Part shown: piece after piece, positions 33,755 to 41,789 of the stretch
Position numbering within the stretch: position 1 is the stretch's first letter
How the letters are laid out: every line of letters starts with the position of its first letter
Assembly (NCBI GenBank): GCA_046341775.1
Contig: JBKDQQ010000159.1
Span: 1-44,183, forward strand
Length of the DNA stretch: 44,183 nt
Direction of reading: 5' to 3'
Source: SXXH01 sp041165735
Lineage (GTDB): Bacteria > Planctomycetota > UBA1135 > GCA-002686595
Program-made: the position numbers and the translations under genes
The notes under the pieces: generated by a model
Databases searched by the model: none
The model's input: the letters and a program-made list of their open reading frames with translations, nothing else
Told to the model about the DNA's origin: nothing

Positions 33755-33767
33755 GGCGCGCGGCGCC
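33755..33767. terminator. Short hairpin between topA and the convergent zinc-ribbon gene
   Basis: GGCGC-GCG-GCGCC in the 34-bp gap between the two stop codons. No T-tract; a terminator role is possible only. Confidence 0.25.
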
Positions 33768-33774
33768 ACGCGGA

Positions 33775-34401
33775 CTAGGACTCGCGCTTGCCGACCAGCG
33801 TCTTGCGCATGGCGCGCAGCAGGATCAGCATCGTCGCCACGAACGCGAGCAGCACGCCGAGTCCGCGCATGAAGAAGGCCAGGTTCTGGCAAGTCTCCCC
33901 CAGCGAGTAGGTCACCTCGTCGCGCACCACCCAGATGCCGCTCGCAAGTTCGCGCGACTCGACCAGCCAGCGATCGCTGAAGGTGCGCAGCACGTCGGCC
34001 ACGACCGTCAGGGCCACGCCGAGCAATCCGCTCCACACCAGACGCGAGTAGCTGAGGCGGTTGAGCCAAGGAGGCACCCAATCCGACCCGCCTTGCGCCT
34101 CCGTGCGCGCGGGACCGGTCGGCGCGCGCGTCCTGGGCGGCGGCGCAGAGGCCGGCTCCGCGGCGCGCGTCGACGACCCGGCCAGCCGGCGCAACTTCGC
34201 CTCGACCGCCGAATCGAACTCCAGCGGCGCTTCGCGCTCGGCGAGGCGCGAGCCGCACTTGGCGCAGAAGCGGTGCTCGCTTCCCGCCGCCTGGCCGCAC
34301 TGGGTGCAGGCGCGCCGCGCCGCGGGAGATCCTCGTCCGCAAGCGGGGCAGGCGCTCCCGGCGCGCTCGAGGATGGTGCCGCAATCGACGCAATACGCCA
34401 T
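33775..34401 (-). CDS. Zinc-ribbon membrane protein of unknown function
   Basis: 208 aa. Four CxxC pairs at the N-terminus (CVDC, CPAC, CTQC, CAKC, all within residues 4-49) form two double-zinc-ribbon units. A Pro/Ala linker and two membrane helices (about 122-140 and 176-198) follow. Proteins of this layout are common and their role is usually unknown. The topology suggests the ribbons are cytoplasmic. The promoter ends 6 bp before the ATG, implying a leaderless mRNA. Confidence 0.72.
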   Translation of the reverse strand: MAYCVDCGTILERAGSACPACGRGSPAARRACTQCGQAAGSEHRFCAKCGSRLAEREAPLEFDSAVEAKLRRLAGSSTRAAEPASAPPPRTRAPTGPARTEAQGGSDWVPPWLNRLSYSRLVWSGLLGVALTVVADVLRTFSDRWLVESRELASGIWVVRDEVTYSLGETCQNLAFFMRGLGVLLAFVATMLILLRAMRKTLVGKRES

Positions 34402-34407
34402 GCAGGG

Positions 34408-34435
34408 AGTCTGCGACGGCGCCCGTCGGAATCAA
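34408..34435 (-). promoter_or_regulatory. Promoter of the zinc-ribbon gene, leaderless type
   Basis: TTGATT (34435-34430), a 16-bp spacer and CAGACT (34413-34408). Six bases separate the -10 from the ATG at 34401, so transcription would start at or next to the start codon. Confidence 0.4.
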
Positions 34436-34460
34436 GGGCCTGCCTGCAGCCCGCGCGTCC

Positions 34461-36329
34461 TCAACCGCAGGTGTCGAGGTCGAGCCGCGCCGACTCGCGG
34501 CGGTGCTGGCTGCGCTTGAGGGCGGCGTGGAACTTGGCCAGGAGGTCCATCCGTCCGGCCTCCCGCAAGGCGGCCTCGACCAGCTCGCGCGACTCGGGCG
34601 CCTTCCAGCGCACGAGCGCCTTCTGCGTCCTGCGCTCGCGCTCGCCCCGCGGGATGTGCAGCTCCTGCAAGGTGAGCGGATCCTTGCCGGTCACGTATTG
34701 GACGCAGGCGCGCGTCATCGGCAGCGGGATGAACTCCTGCACCTGCTCGGGCGAGTAGTTGCGCTCGAGCAGCTTCTCGAACAACTCGATCGCCGCCGCG
34801 AGGTCCGTGCCCGGGTGGCCGACGATGAAGTAGTTGACGAGGTGCTGGTCGCGGCCGAGGTCCTTGCACTCGTCCTTGTACGCCGCCTCGTACTCCTCGT
34901 AGACCTCGAAGCGCGGCTTGTTCATGGCCGCCAGCACGGCGTCGGAGGCGTGCTCGGGGGCGAGCTTCATGCGACCGGGCACGTGGTGCTCGACGAGATC
35001 GTGGTGCAAGGGCAGCAACTCGCCCTTCTTGTCGCGCAGCATGTCGTAGCGGATGCCGCTCGACACGAAGGCGTGCTTGACGCCCTTCGTCGTGCGCACG
35101 AGCCCCAAGAGGCGACGATAGCCTTCGCTGGTCTTGTCGAGGCGCAGCGCCGGACACGGATCGGGCGTCAGGCAATCGCGCCCGAGGCACGCCTCGCCCT
35201 TCTCGAGCAACTTGCAGCCGAGGCCCCACATGTTCGCGGTCGGCCCGCCCACGTCCGTGATCGTGCCGCGGAAGTCGTGGTGCGCCGCCAGGGCCGCGGT
35301 CTCCTTCAGGATCGACTCCTCGCTGCGCGATTGGATCGAACGGCCCTGGTGGAAGGTGATCGAGCAGAAGCTGCAATCCGCCATGCACCCGCGGTGCGTG
35401 TTGACCGACCAGCGCACGGGCTCGAGCGCGGCGATGCCGCCGGCCTTGTCGTGGTCGGGATGCCAGCGTCGCGCGAACGGCAGGTCGTAGAACGAGTCGA
35501 CCTCGGACTGCGACGCGGGCGGCAACGGCGGATGCTGCACGACGAAGCGGTCGCCGTGGCCCTGGGCGAGCGGGCGCGAACTCGGGCTGTTCTCCTCGCG
35601 CACCGCGTGGAAGAGTTCGATCAGGCGCGAGCGGTCGGCCTTGATCTCCTCCCACGAAGGGACGAGCCGCGCGCCCTCGGGCAAGGCGTCCTTCTTCGCC
35701 AGTTCGCAGGTGTTCGGCAGGCCGGACAGCGGCAACCCCGCCGCGACGCGGCGCGCGATCTCGACCACGGTGCGCTCGCCCATGCCCCACACGAGCAGGT
35801 CCGCCTTGCTGTCGACGAGGATCGAGCGCCGGATCGTCTCGTCCCAGTAGTCGAAGTACGCCAGGCGCCGCGGCCCCGCCTCGAGCCCGCCCACCACCAC
35901 CGGCAACCCGGGGAAGTGGTGGCGCGCCGAGGCGGTGTAGCTGATCGTCGCGCGGTTGGGGCGCCCGCTCTTGCCGCCGGGCCGGTACACGTCGATGCGG
36001 CGCACCTTCTTGGATGCGGTGTAGTTCGTCACCATCGAATCGATGGTTCCGGCGGACACGCCGACGAACAGCTTCGGGGCGGGCAAGCGCTTCCAACCGG
36101 ATCCGTCCGGCTCCGACTCGGGCACGTCGAGGATGCCGACGCGCCAGCCATGCGCCTCGAGCACGCGTCCGATGACGGCGATGCCGAAGCTCGGATGATC
36201 CACGTAGCCGTCGCCCGTGACGAGCAGCACATCGAGCTCGTCCCAGCCGAGACGCTGCATCTCCGCGCGCGTGCGCGGCAGGAAGGGCGCGGGCTTCGCC
36301 GCGCGGCTCGTCTTGCTGTCCTTCGTCAT
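34461..36329 (-). CDS. ygiQ: Radical SAM protein of the YgiQ (UPF0313) family
   Basis: 622 aa. An N-terminal B12-binding-like fold region (VLLVTGDGYVDHPSFG, VGGLEAGPRRLAYFDYWD) precedes the radical SAM core. The cluster motif is C315-x3-C319-x2-C322 (CMADCSFC). Further family marks are DVGGPTANMWGLGC, SSGIRYDML and HVPGRMKLAPEHASD. The C-terminus is basic. The reaction is not established for this family. The gene has an AAGG sequence 9-12 bases before the ATG and is alone between two gaps. Confidence 0.92.
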   Translation of the reverse strand: MTKDSKTSRAAKPAPFLPRTRAEMQRLGWDELDVLLVTGDGYVDHPSFGIAVIGRVLEAHGWRVGILDVPESEPDGSGWKRLPAPKLFVGVSAGTIDSMVTNYTASKKVRRIDVYRPGGKSGRPNRATISYTASARHHFPGLPVVVGGLEAGPRRLAYFDYWDETIRRSILVDSKADLLVWGMGERTVVEIARRVAAGLPLSGLPNTCELAKKDALPEGARLVPSWEEIKADRSRLIELFHAVREENSPSSRPLAQGHGDRFVVQHPPLPPASQSEVDSFYDLPFARRWHPDHDKAGGIAALEPVRWSVNTHRGCMADCSFCSITFHQGRSIQSRSEESILKETAALAAHHDFRGTITDVGGPTANMWGLGCKLLEKGEACLGRDCLTPDPCPALRLDKTSEGYRRLLGLVRTTKGVKHAFVSSGIRYDMLRDKKGELLPLHHDLVEHHVPGRMKLAPEHASDAVLAAMNKPRFEVYEEYEAAYKDECKDLGRDQHLVNYFIVGHPGTDLAAAIELFEKLLERNYSPEQVQEFIPLPMTRACVQYVTGKDPLTLQELHIPRGERERRTQKALVRWKAPESRELVEAALREAGRMDLLAKFHAALKRSQHRRESARLDLDTCG

Positions 36330-36638
36330 GGCGCGCTGCCTTGGGTTGGGGCCGCCGAACCCGAGCGCCGCGCTCCGTCATGGTCGGCGCGTGCGCGGGC
36401 TGGGCTTCGAGGTGGAAGGTAACGCAACCTGCCGATCGGCGGACGGCCGAAGGCCGTCGGGGCGCGCACGCGCCAGGTCAAGACGCGCAAGGCCAGGCCG
36501 CGGCAGCCAGGCGAAGCACCGGGCGCGCGTGCACCAGCCGCGCCACGGCACGCTGGCGTCGCGCTGGACCTCGGGACCGATCCGCGGAACGCCACGTCGA
36601 AGCGCGCGGAGGCGCGCCGCGCCACGGACGACGAGCGA
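36330..36638. other. 309-bp gap between ygiQ and rpmH
   Basis: I translated all three minus-strand frames in search of rnpA, which often follows rpmH, and found no ribonuclease P protein motif. The frames are Arg/Ala-rich without a recognisable product. The only structure seen is GACGGCC-GAA-GGCCGTC (36442-36458), a 7-bp hairpin. Confidence 0.5.
36442..36458 (-). terminator. Hairpin downstream of rpmH
   Basis: On the minus strand GACGGCC-TTC-GGCCGTC, a perfect 7-bp stem. It is about 180 bp after the rpmH stop and has no T-tract, so it is only a weak candidate for the end of that transcript. Confidence 0.3.
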
Positions 36639-36764
36639 TCAGAAGGAGCCGTGGCGACGACGCTGGCGACGGTTGGTCTTGCGACCGCCCTTGGTGCGCT
36701 GGCGCGTGCGGTAGCCGGTCTTCTTCTTGTGCTTCGTCGACGAACTGCGGATCTTGATGTGCAT
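36639..36764 (-). CDS. rpmH: Ribosomal protein bL34
   Basis: 41 aa and very basic. The core KHKKKTGYRTRQRTKGGRKT followed by NRRQRRRHG matches the bL34 pattern (K-x-K-TGFRxRxxTKGGRKxxxRRRxxG). The N-terminus reads MHIKIRSSST instead of the usual MKRTFQPS. A GGAGAGAG ribosome binding site lies 2 bases upstream of the ATG. In most bacteria rpmH is followed by rnpA near dnaA; here neither is present. The gene has its own -10 candidate. The other possibility, a different small basic protein, seems less likely given the TKGGRK motif. Confidence 0.78.
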   Translation of the reverse strand: MHIKIRSSSTKHKKKTGYRTRQRTKGGRKTNRRQRRRHGSF

Positions 36765-36849
36765 GGCTCTCTCCGTGTGCGTGCCTCGTGGGACGCGCCC
36801 ACGGCGTCGGACGGCCGCGCGGGCCGCCGGACGCGCTTCGAGGGCGAAA

Positions 36850-36855
36850 AGTGTA
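36850..36855 (-). promoter_or_regulatory. -10 element of rpmH
   Basis: TACACT. The sequence from here into the leader repeats that of sucC with 20 of 24 bases identical. The -35 is weak (TTCCCT at 17 bp). Confidence 0.4.
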
Positions 36856-36946
36856 CCCGCCGAGCCCCTCGCAGGGAAGGATCGAGCCGCGGCAAGCCTC
36901 TCGGAACGCCTGCGGCCGCCTCGCCCGCCATCGCGGGCGCCCGGCC

Positions 36947-38374
36947 TCAGCCCCCTCCGCCGCCCACCTGGCCCTTGACGGGACCGACCATGGTCTCGGG
37001 CCGCACCCAGGCGTCGAACTGCTTCTCGTCCACCAGCCCGAGGGCCAGCGCCGCCTGCTTGAGGGTCGTGCCGTGCTTGTGGGCGTGCTTGGCGATCTTC
37101 GCCGCGTTGTCGTAGCCGATGTGGCGGTTGAGGCTGGTCACCAGCATGAGCGATTCGCGCATCAGCTTGTCGACGCGCGCCTCGTCGAGCTCCATGCCCG
37201 CCACGCAGTTGGCGCGGAAGCTGTCGCACGCGTCGGCGAGCAGCGCGATCGATTCGAGCAGGTTGTGGACGATGACCGGCTTGTACACGTTCAACTCGAA
37301 GTTGCCTTGCGTGCCGGCGAAGGCGATGGCGGCGTCGTTGCCGTGGACCTGGACGCAGACCATCGTCATGGCCTCGCACTGCGTCGGGTTGACCTTGCCC
37401 GGCATGATCGAGCTGCCCGGCTCGTTCTCCGGCAGCTTCAACTCGCCGAGGCCGCAGCGCGGGCCCGAACCGAGCCAGCGCACGTCGTTGGCGATCTTCA
37501 TCAGCGCCGTCGCGCACACGCGGATGGCGCCCGAGTGCAGCACCAGCGCGTCGTGCGCGGCCAGCGCCGCGAACTTGTTGGGAGCGGTCTTGAACGGCAA
37601 GCCCGTCTCTGCCGCGATCTTCTTGGCAACGAGCTTGTCGAAGCCGGGCTGCGTGTTGAGGCCGGTGCCCACCGCCGTGCCGCCCTGCGCCAGTTCGTAG
37701 ACATGCGCCAGCGCGGACTTGACGCCGCGTTGCGCGTCGACGAGCTGCTGCACCCAGCCCGAGACCTCCTGCCCCACCGTCAGCGGCGTGGCGTCCTGCA
37801 GGTGCGTGCGGCCGATCTTGACGATCTTGCGCCACTTGGCGGCCTTCTTCTCGAGCTCCTTCTGCAGCAGGTGCAGCGCCGGAAGGAGGCGCTCGGCCGT
37901 CTCGCACGCCACGGCCACGTGCATGGCGGTCGGGAAGGTGTCGTTCGAGCTCTGCGCGCGATTGACATGGTCGTTGGGATGGATCGGCTTCTTCGAGCCG
38001 AGTTCGCCGCCGAGCAGTTGGATCGCGCGGTTGGCGATCACCTCGTTGGCGTTCATGTTCGTCTGCGTGCCCGATCCGGTCTGCCACACGACCAGCGGGA
38101 AGTGCGCGTCGAGCTTGCCCGCCACGACCTCGTCGCACGCGCCGAGCAGCGCCTTCTGCTCCTTCTTGCCGAGCATCGCGAGGTCGCCGAGCTCGATGTT
38201 CGCGAGCGCCGCGCCCTTCTTGACCACGCCGAGGGCTCGCACCATCGGGCGCGTGAAGCGTTGGCCGCCGATCTTGAAGTTCTGCAGGCTGCGCTGCGTC
38301 TGCGCGCCCCACAAGGCGTCGACGGGGACCTGGATCGGGCCGAAGGAGTCGGATTCGGTGCGGTGCGTGGTCAT
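36947..38374 (-). CDS. fumC: Fumarate hydratase class II
   Basis: 475 aa, normal for the oxygen-stable, iron-free fumarase. It hydrates fumarate to malate in the TCA cycle. Signatures: TGSGTQTNMNANEVIANRA, HPNDHVNRAQSSNDTFPTAM, KIGRTHLQDATPLTVGQE (catalytic His) and the superfamily loop GSSIMPGKVNPTQCEAM. The C-terminus ends in a short Gly run. A GCTATCCT -10-like octamer lies 33 bp upstream of the ATG. Confidence 0.97.
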   Translation of the reverse strand: MTTHRTESDSFGPIQVPVDALWGAQTQRSLQNFKIGGQRFTRPMVRALGVVKKGAALANIELGDLAMLGKKEQKALLGACDEVVAGKLDAHFPLVVWQTGSGTQTNMNANEVIANRAIQLLGGELGSKKPIHPNDHVNRAQSSNDTFPTAMHVAVACETAERLLPALHLLQKELEKKAAKWRKIVKIGRTHLQDATPLTVGQEVSGWVQQLVDAQRGVKSALAHVYELAQGGTAVGTGLNTQPGFDKLVAKKIAAETGLPFKTAPNKFAALAAHDALVLHSGAIRVCATALMKIANDVRWLGSGPRCGLGELKLPENEPGSSIMPGKVNPTQCEAMTMVCVQVHGNDAAIAFAGTQGNFELNVYKPVIVHNLLESIALLADACDSFRANCVAGMELDEARVDKLMRESLMLVTSLNRHIGYDNAAKIAKHAHKHGTTLKQAALALGLVDEKQFDAWVRPETMVGPVKGQVGGGGG

Positions 38375-38407
38375 GGATTGGCTTGCGGGCGTCGGTGGAT
38401 GGCGCGG

Positions 38408-38413
38408 AGGATA
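38408..38413 (-). promoter_or_regulatory. Possible -10 element of fumC
   Basis: TATCCT in the context GCTATCCTCCGCG, the same octamer as before mdh and the EIIA gene. No convincing -35. Confidence 0.3.
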
Positions 38414-38507
38414 GCGAACGACGCGTCCGCGCTCGATCCCGTGGGACGCGCCCGCCCGGGGCGGGGGCGGGGCGCGCGCGGAATCGACGACGACGCGGGA
38501 AGGCGCT

Positions 38508-39461
38508 TCAGAGCAGCTTCTTGTCGCGCAGGATCTGCACGTCGGCGAGGATCGCGCCGGCGGTCTTGTGCATCTGCGCGCGCGAGTCGTTGTCCAGCGG
38601 GATCTCCACGATCTTCTCCACGCCGTCCTTGCCGAGGATCGCCGGCACGCCCATGTACACGTCGTGGAAGCCGTACTGGCCGTTGAGCCAGCACGCGACC
38701 GGCAGGAGGCGCTTCTGGTCGAGCAGGATGGACGCCGCCATCGCCACGGCGCTGGAGGCGGGCGCGAAGAAGGCCGAACCCGTCTTCAAGAGCCCCACGA
38801 TCTCGGCGCCGCCGTTCTTGGTGCGCGTCGCCATCGACTCGATCGAGCCCTTGTCCAGCAATTGCTGGATGCCGACGCCGTTCACGTTGCAGTACTGGGG
38901 CACGGGCACCATGGAGTCTCCGTGCGCGCCGAGCACCATGGCCTTCACGTCCTGCACCGAGGACTTCGTCGCCTCGGCGATGAACCAGCTGAAGCGCGCG
39001 CTGTCGAGCACGCCCGCCATGCCCGTGACGCGCGCCCCGGGGAAGCCGGTCTTGGCGCGCATCAGGTGCACCATCGAATCGAGCGGGTTCGTGACCACGA
39101 TCACGTGCGCGTCGGGCGAACCCAGGCGCACGTAGTCCGCGACGCTGGAGATGATCCTGGCGTTCGTCTCGAGCAGGTCCGAGCGGCTCATGCCCGGCTT
39201 GCGCGGCAGGCCTGCGGTCATGATCACCACGTCGGATCCGCGAGTGTCAGCCGGATCGTTGGTGCCCGAGACGCGCGCGCCGAAGCCCTCGACCGCCGCG
39301 GATTGGTTGAGGTCGAGCGCGATGCCCTTGGCGCGGCCGTCGAGCACGTCGATGACGACGATCTCCGACGCGAGGTTCTTGTACGCGCACAGCTGCGCGC
39401 AGGTCATGCCGACGTAGCCGGCGCCGACCACCGTGATCTTCTTCTGCGAGAGGCGGCTCAT
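38508..39461 (-). CDS. mdh: Malate dehydrogenase (LDH-like, NAD type)
   Basis: 317 aa. The Rossmann motif VVGAGYVGMTCAQL is followed by VVIDV, whose Asp favours NAD over NADP. GLPRKPGMSRSDLL has Arg where lactate dehydrogenase has Gln, which marks malate as substrate. TNPLDSMVHLM, MAGVLDSARF and LGAHGDSMVPVP (catalytic His) are intact. It oxidises malate to oxaloacetate. It is 133 bp downstream of nothing on its own strand except its promoter region, and fumC follows after 133 bp; they are probably separate transcripts. Confidence 0.96.
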   Translation of the reverse strand: MSRLSQKKITVVGAGYVGMTCAQLCAYKNLASEIVVIDVLDGRAKGIALDLNQSAAVEGFGARVSGTNDPADTRGSDVVIMTAGLPRKPGMSRSDLLETNARIISSVADYVRLGSPDAHVIVVTNPLDSMVHLMRAKTGFPGARVTGMAGVLDSARFSWFIAEATKSSVQDVKAMVLGAHGDSMVPVPQYCNVNGVGIQQLLDKGSIESMATRTKNGGAEIVGLLKTGSAFFAPASSAVAMAASILLDQKRLLPVACWLNGQYGFHDVYMGVPAILGKDGVEKIVEIPLDNDSRAQMHKTAGAILADVQILRDKKLL

Positions 39462-39470
39462 GCGCCGCGC

Positions 39471-39476
39471 AGGATA
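39471..39476 (-). promoter_or_regulatory. Possible -10 element of mdh, leaderless arrangement
   Basis: TATCCT exactly 9 bp before the ATG at 39461, the same spacing as for topA. The -35 region is not recognisable. Confidence 0.35.
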
Positions 39477-39546
39477 GCGACCGCCCCCCCCGCCCGCGGC
39501 AGGGCCGGGACGGGAAATGCGGCGCGCCGCCCGCGGAAGCGCCGGA

Positions 39547-40662
39547 TCAGCGCGCGGCCTTCAAGCCGGCGAGCAGGCGCTCCTCGGTGCGGGGGTCGAG
39601 CCGCGCGAAGGTCGCCTTCCAGGCCCGTTCGGCCACGCGTTCCTCGAAGGCCGCCGAGCGCGCGTCCCACGCGGCGAGGAACTCCTGCTCGTCCCACGGC
39701 TCGAGGACCTCCGCCGCGCGCGGTGCCAGCCGCTCGAGGCGCGCGTCGCCGGCGGCGAGTTCCGAGGCGGCCGCGCGCGCCGCGCGCAGGTACTCGACCA
39801 GCAGCGCGCGTTGCTCCTCGGCGCGGACTCCACGGCCCCAGGCGAGGACGGCGACGAGGCGCGTGGCCTGCGCCCGCGCCCGCTCCTCGCCGCCGGTCTC
39901 GGCCGCGTGGCGCAGTCCGCGCGAAAGCGCGACGTCCCTCAACGACAGGAGCTCGTCGGCGCGCAGCATCGAGCGCCAGGCGAGATCGAGCGACTCGTCG
40001 CAGGCGGGGTCGAAGCCGGCGCTCTTGGCGCGCGCGTCGGCGAGCCAATCGCGCAAGGCCGTCTTGAGCCACGCGGGCATGGCGTTCCACGAGTCGCGGT
40101 CCTTCTCCTGGAACCACACGGCGAGCAGCGCCTCGCGCGCGCTCGCGCGCTGGTCGCGCTCCTTCGAACACGCGAGGCGCGCCGTGGCGACGCCCGCCGC
40201 GGGCGCGAACTCGCCGCGGAAGGAGGCCGGCAGGTCGTCGCCGCCCTCGTGCACCAGGACGATCGGCGCGCGCGCGTGCTCCGCCGGCGCCATCCAGCCG
40301 AAGGTGCGCTCCATCCAGCTCCACTGCTGCTGCAACTCCTCGACCAGTCCGCGCACGCTCGAGGAATCCTCGCGCGCCAGCACGCACCATCCCTTGAGGG
40401 ACAAGGCGCGCCAGCCCTCGGGCGGGTCGAGGCGCCACTCCTCCTGCTCCTCCGCCGCGATCGAACGCTTCCTCTCGGCGCGCTCGAGCGGCGTCAGGCT
40501 GCGGAATTCGTTCCAGCTCAAGGCGCGCGCCGGCGCGGCCGCAGGTCGAGCCGTGGCGTGCGCTCGCGCCTCGCGCGCCTCGACCGCGGAGGCGTTCGAG
40601 CACAGGACTGCGGCGCACAGGAGGCCGGCGCCAAGCCGACCGAAGGATGCGGAGAGGTGCAT
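39547..40662 (-). CDS. Secreted protein of unknown function (371 aa)
   Basis: A signal peptide (about 1-27, ending SNASA) precedes an Ala/Arg-rich linker and a mostly helical protein. I do not recognise a confident family. The order of a region with APIVLVHEGGDDLP, then REALLAVWFQEKDRD, then MPAWLKTALRDWLAD resembles the layout of peptidase-MA/DUF1570-type proteins, in which HExxH is followed by PxWLxEGLAxY. The HExxH is not present here, so if it belongs there it is inactive. The upstream AT-rich stretch with a nested inverted repeat may contain its control region. Confidence 0.6.
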   Translation of the reverse strand: MHLSASFGRLGAGLLCAAVLCSNASAVEAREARAHATARPAAAPARALSWNEFRSLTPLERAERKRSIAAEEQEEWRLDPPEGWRALSLKGWCVLAREDSSSVRGLVEELQQQWSWMERTFGWMAPAEHARAPIVLVHEGGDDLPASFRGEFAPAAGVATARLACSKERDQRASAREALLAVWFQEKDRDSWNAMPAWLKTALRDWLADARAKSAGFDPACDESLDLAWRSMLRADELLSLRDVALSRGLRHAAETGGEERARAQATRLVAVLAWGRGVRAEEQRALLVEYLRAARAAASELAAGDARLERLAPRAAEVLEPWDEQEFLAAWDARSAAFEERVAERAWKATFARLDPRTEERLLAGLKAAR

Positions 40663-40772
40663 GCGGGGGGATGGCGAGACGATCCCGCCGGAACCCCCGG
40701 CGGCGGCGCCGCGCTGCCCTGCGACGCCACCCCTGCATCGAGCGCCAACCTGCGGCGCCTGCAGTCAATTTG

Positions 40773-40811
40773 GGAACTTCTATATTTTTGCCGGTGAAAT
40801 CCGGCAGTTCC
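40773..40811. repeat. AT-rich nested inverted repeat
   Basis: The outer arms GGAACT (40773-40778) and AGTTCC (40806-40811) enclose TCTATATTTTT and an inner pair GCCGG (40790-40794) and CCGGC (40801-40805) with loop TGAAAT. It is the most AT-rich spot in the window. T-tracts lie on the wrong side for a terminator on the plus strand. It may be an operator, a cruciform or a trace of a mobile element. Confidence 0.45.
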
Positions 40812-40862
40812 ACCTGCGACCACGAGCGCCCGGCGCGCTGGGGCACCCGGCGTGGCGCGACG

Positions 40863-41141
40863 CGCCAAGCGCGGCCAAGTACAGACCGCAGTGTCGGGGT
40901 GGGGCGAGCGAGCTCGCCCCGCCGCCCAGTCGACCAGCCACTCGGCGCAGTCGGGCAAGTCCGACGGCCCATCACCTCGGATGCCGATGCAGATGCCGCA
41001 CCGTCGACGGGCTTCGATCGCCATGGCGATCAGGGCCAGCACGGCGGAGTCGCGCTCGTCGCAGCCCGCGGAGGCGTGGTCCGATTCGCGGTCGACGCAC
41101 AGGCACGGCCGGGGCGAGCCGTCGCCGCCGATCCCGGGGAC
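40863..41141 (-). pseudogene. Remnant of phosphoenolpyruvate synthase (C-terminal end)
   Basis: About 93 codons align without gaps to the end of PEP synthase (pyruvate, water dikinase). VDRES matches VDRDS, DERDSAVLALIAMAIEARRR matches the helix before the active site, and GIRGDGPSDLPDCAEWLVD matches the canonical GICGQGPSDHPDFAEWLVD. HPDTAVCTW matches NPDTVVxTW at the very end. The catalytic Cys of GICGQ is Arg here and the NPDT Asn is His, so the fragment could not work. Nothing resembling the first roughly 700 residues is present upstream. It is therefore a decayed fragment, not a gene. Confidence 0.75.
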
Positions 41142-41332
41142 TTCGAGCGGCCTCGATGTGCGGGGCGGCGAAGGCTCGACGACCCACGACTCGTCAAGAT
41201 GCGCCCAGTTCGCGCGGCGCGCAGGCCGCACGCCTGGAGCGACGTGCTGGCTGGAGATCGTCGCCACGCTGTTGCTGCACCCCTCGGCGGCGACGACCGG
41301 GACGGACAGGCGCGCGAGGCTCGCGGCCGGCT

Positions 41333-41770
41333 TCAGGGACGCGGCGCCTCCGGCCGCAGCCACAACCAGGCGAGCACGACGGAGAGCACCACGACGACCG
41401 AGGTGGCGAGCGCGGGCCCCATGCCGGAGCTGATGATGCCGAAGGCGGAACCGGCGCCCATGGCGACGCTGGCCGCGACCTTCGCACGACGCGACACGAC
41501 CCCGTGCTCGAACCATGCCGCCAAGGCGCGCCCGAAGCGTGGATGCGCGAGCAGCCAACGCCGCAGCCGCGGCGAACCGCGCGCCCAGCACGCCGCGGCC
41601 AGCAGGAGCAGCGGCGTCGTCGGCAGGAGCGGCACGAAGGCGCCCACCACGCCCACCGCGAAGCACAGCGAACCGGCCACGGTCCACGCGGCGCCCCCGA
41701 TGCGGGCCGACGCGCCGGACGGGGAACGGACCCCATCCGACGCGTCGTGCTCCTTGCGGCCGCGCTCCAA
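41333..41770 (-). CDS. YbaN/DUF454 family membrane protein
   Basis: 145 aa. The family core is clear: AVGVVGAFVPLLPTTPLLLL followed by ACWARGSPRLRRWLLAHPRFG, with the positively charged segment after the first helices, and then two further helices. The function of the family is unknown. It ends 20 bp upstream of the icd stop on the minus strand side; icd is transcribed toward it, so it is probably the second gene of the icd transcript. Confidence 0.82.
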   Translation of the reverse strand: MERGRKEHDASDGVRSPSGASARIGGAAWTVAGSLCFAVGVVGAFVPLLPTTPLLLLAAACWARGSPRLRRWLLAHPRFGRALAAWFEHGVVSRRAKVAASVAMGAGSAFGIISSGMGPALATSVVVVLSVVLAWLWLRPEAPRP

Positions 41771-41789
41771 GTCGAGCCGCCGGCCTGCG

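Larger units (their letters stand above)
40663..41332. other. 670-bp region without an intact gene
   Basis: It holds an AT-rich stretch with a nested inverted repeat (40773-40811) and a decayed PEP-synthase fragment (40863-41141). The remainder (about 41142-41332 and 40663-40770) shows nothing recognisable. A long minus-strand open frame covers it, but only because stop codons are rare at this GC content. Confidence 0.6.

Noticed and set aside
36330..36638. rnpA downstream of rpmH
   Set aside because: No RNR/KRR-type ribonuclease P motif in any frame of the minus strand.
40518..41687. 389-codon minus-strand frame as an intact gene
   Set aside because: Only the middle part resembles PEP synthase; the rest is out of frame with neighbours, it overlaps the DUF454 gene and the secreted-protein gene, and key residues are lost.
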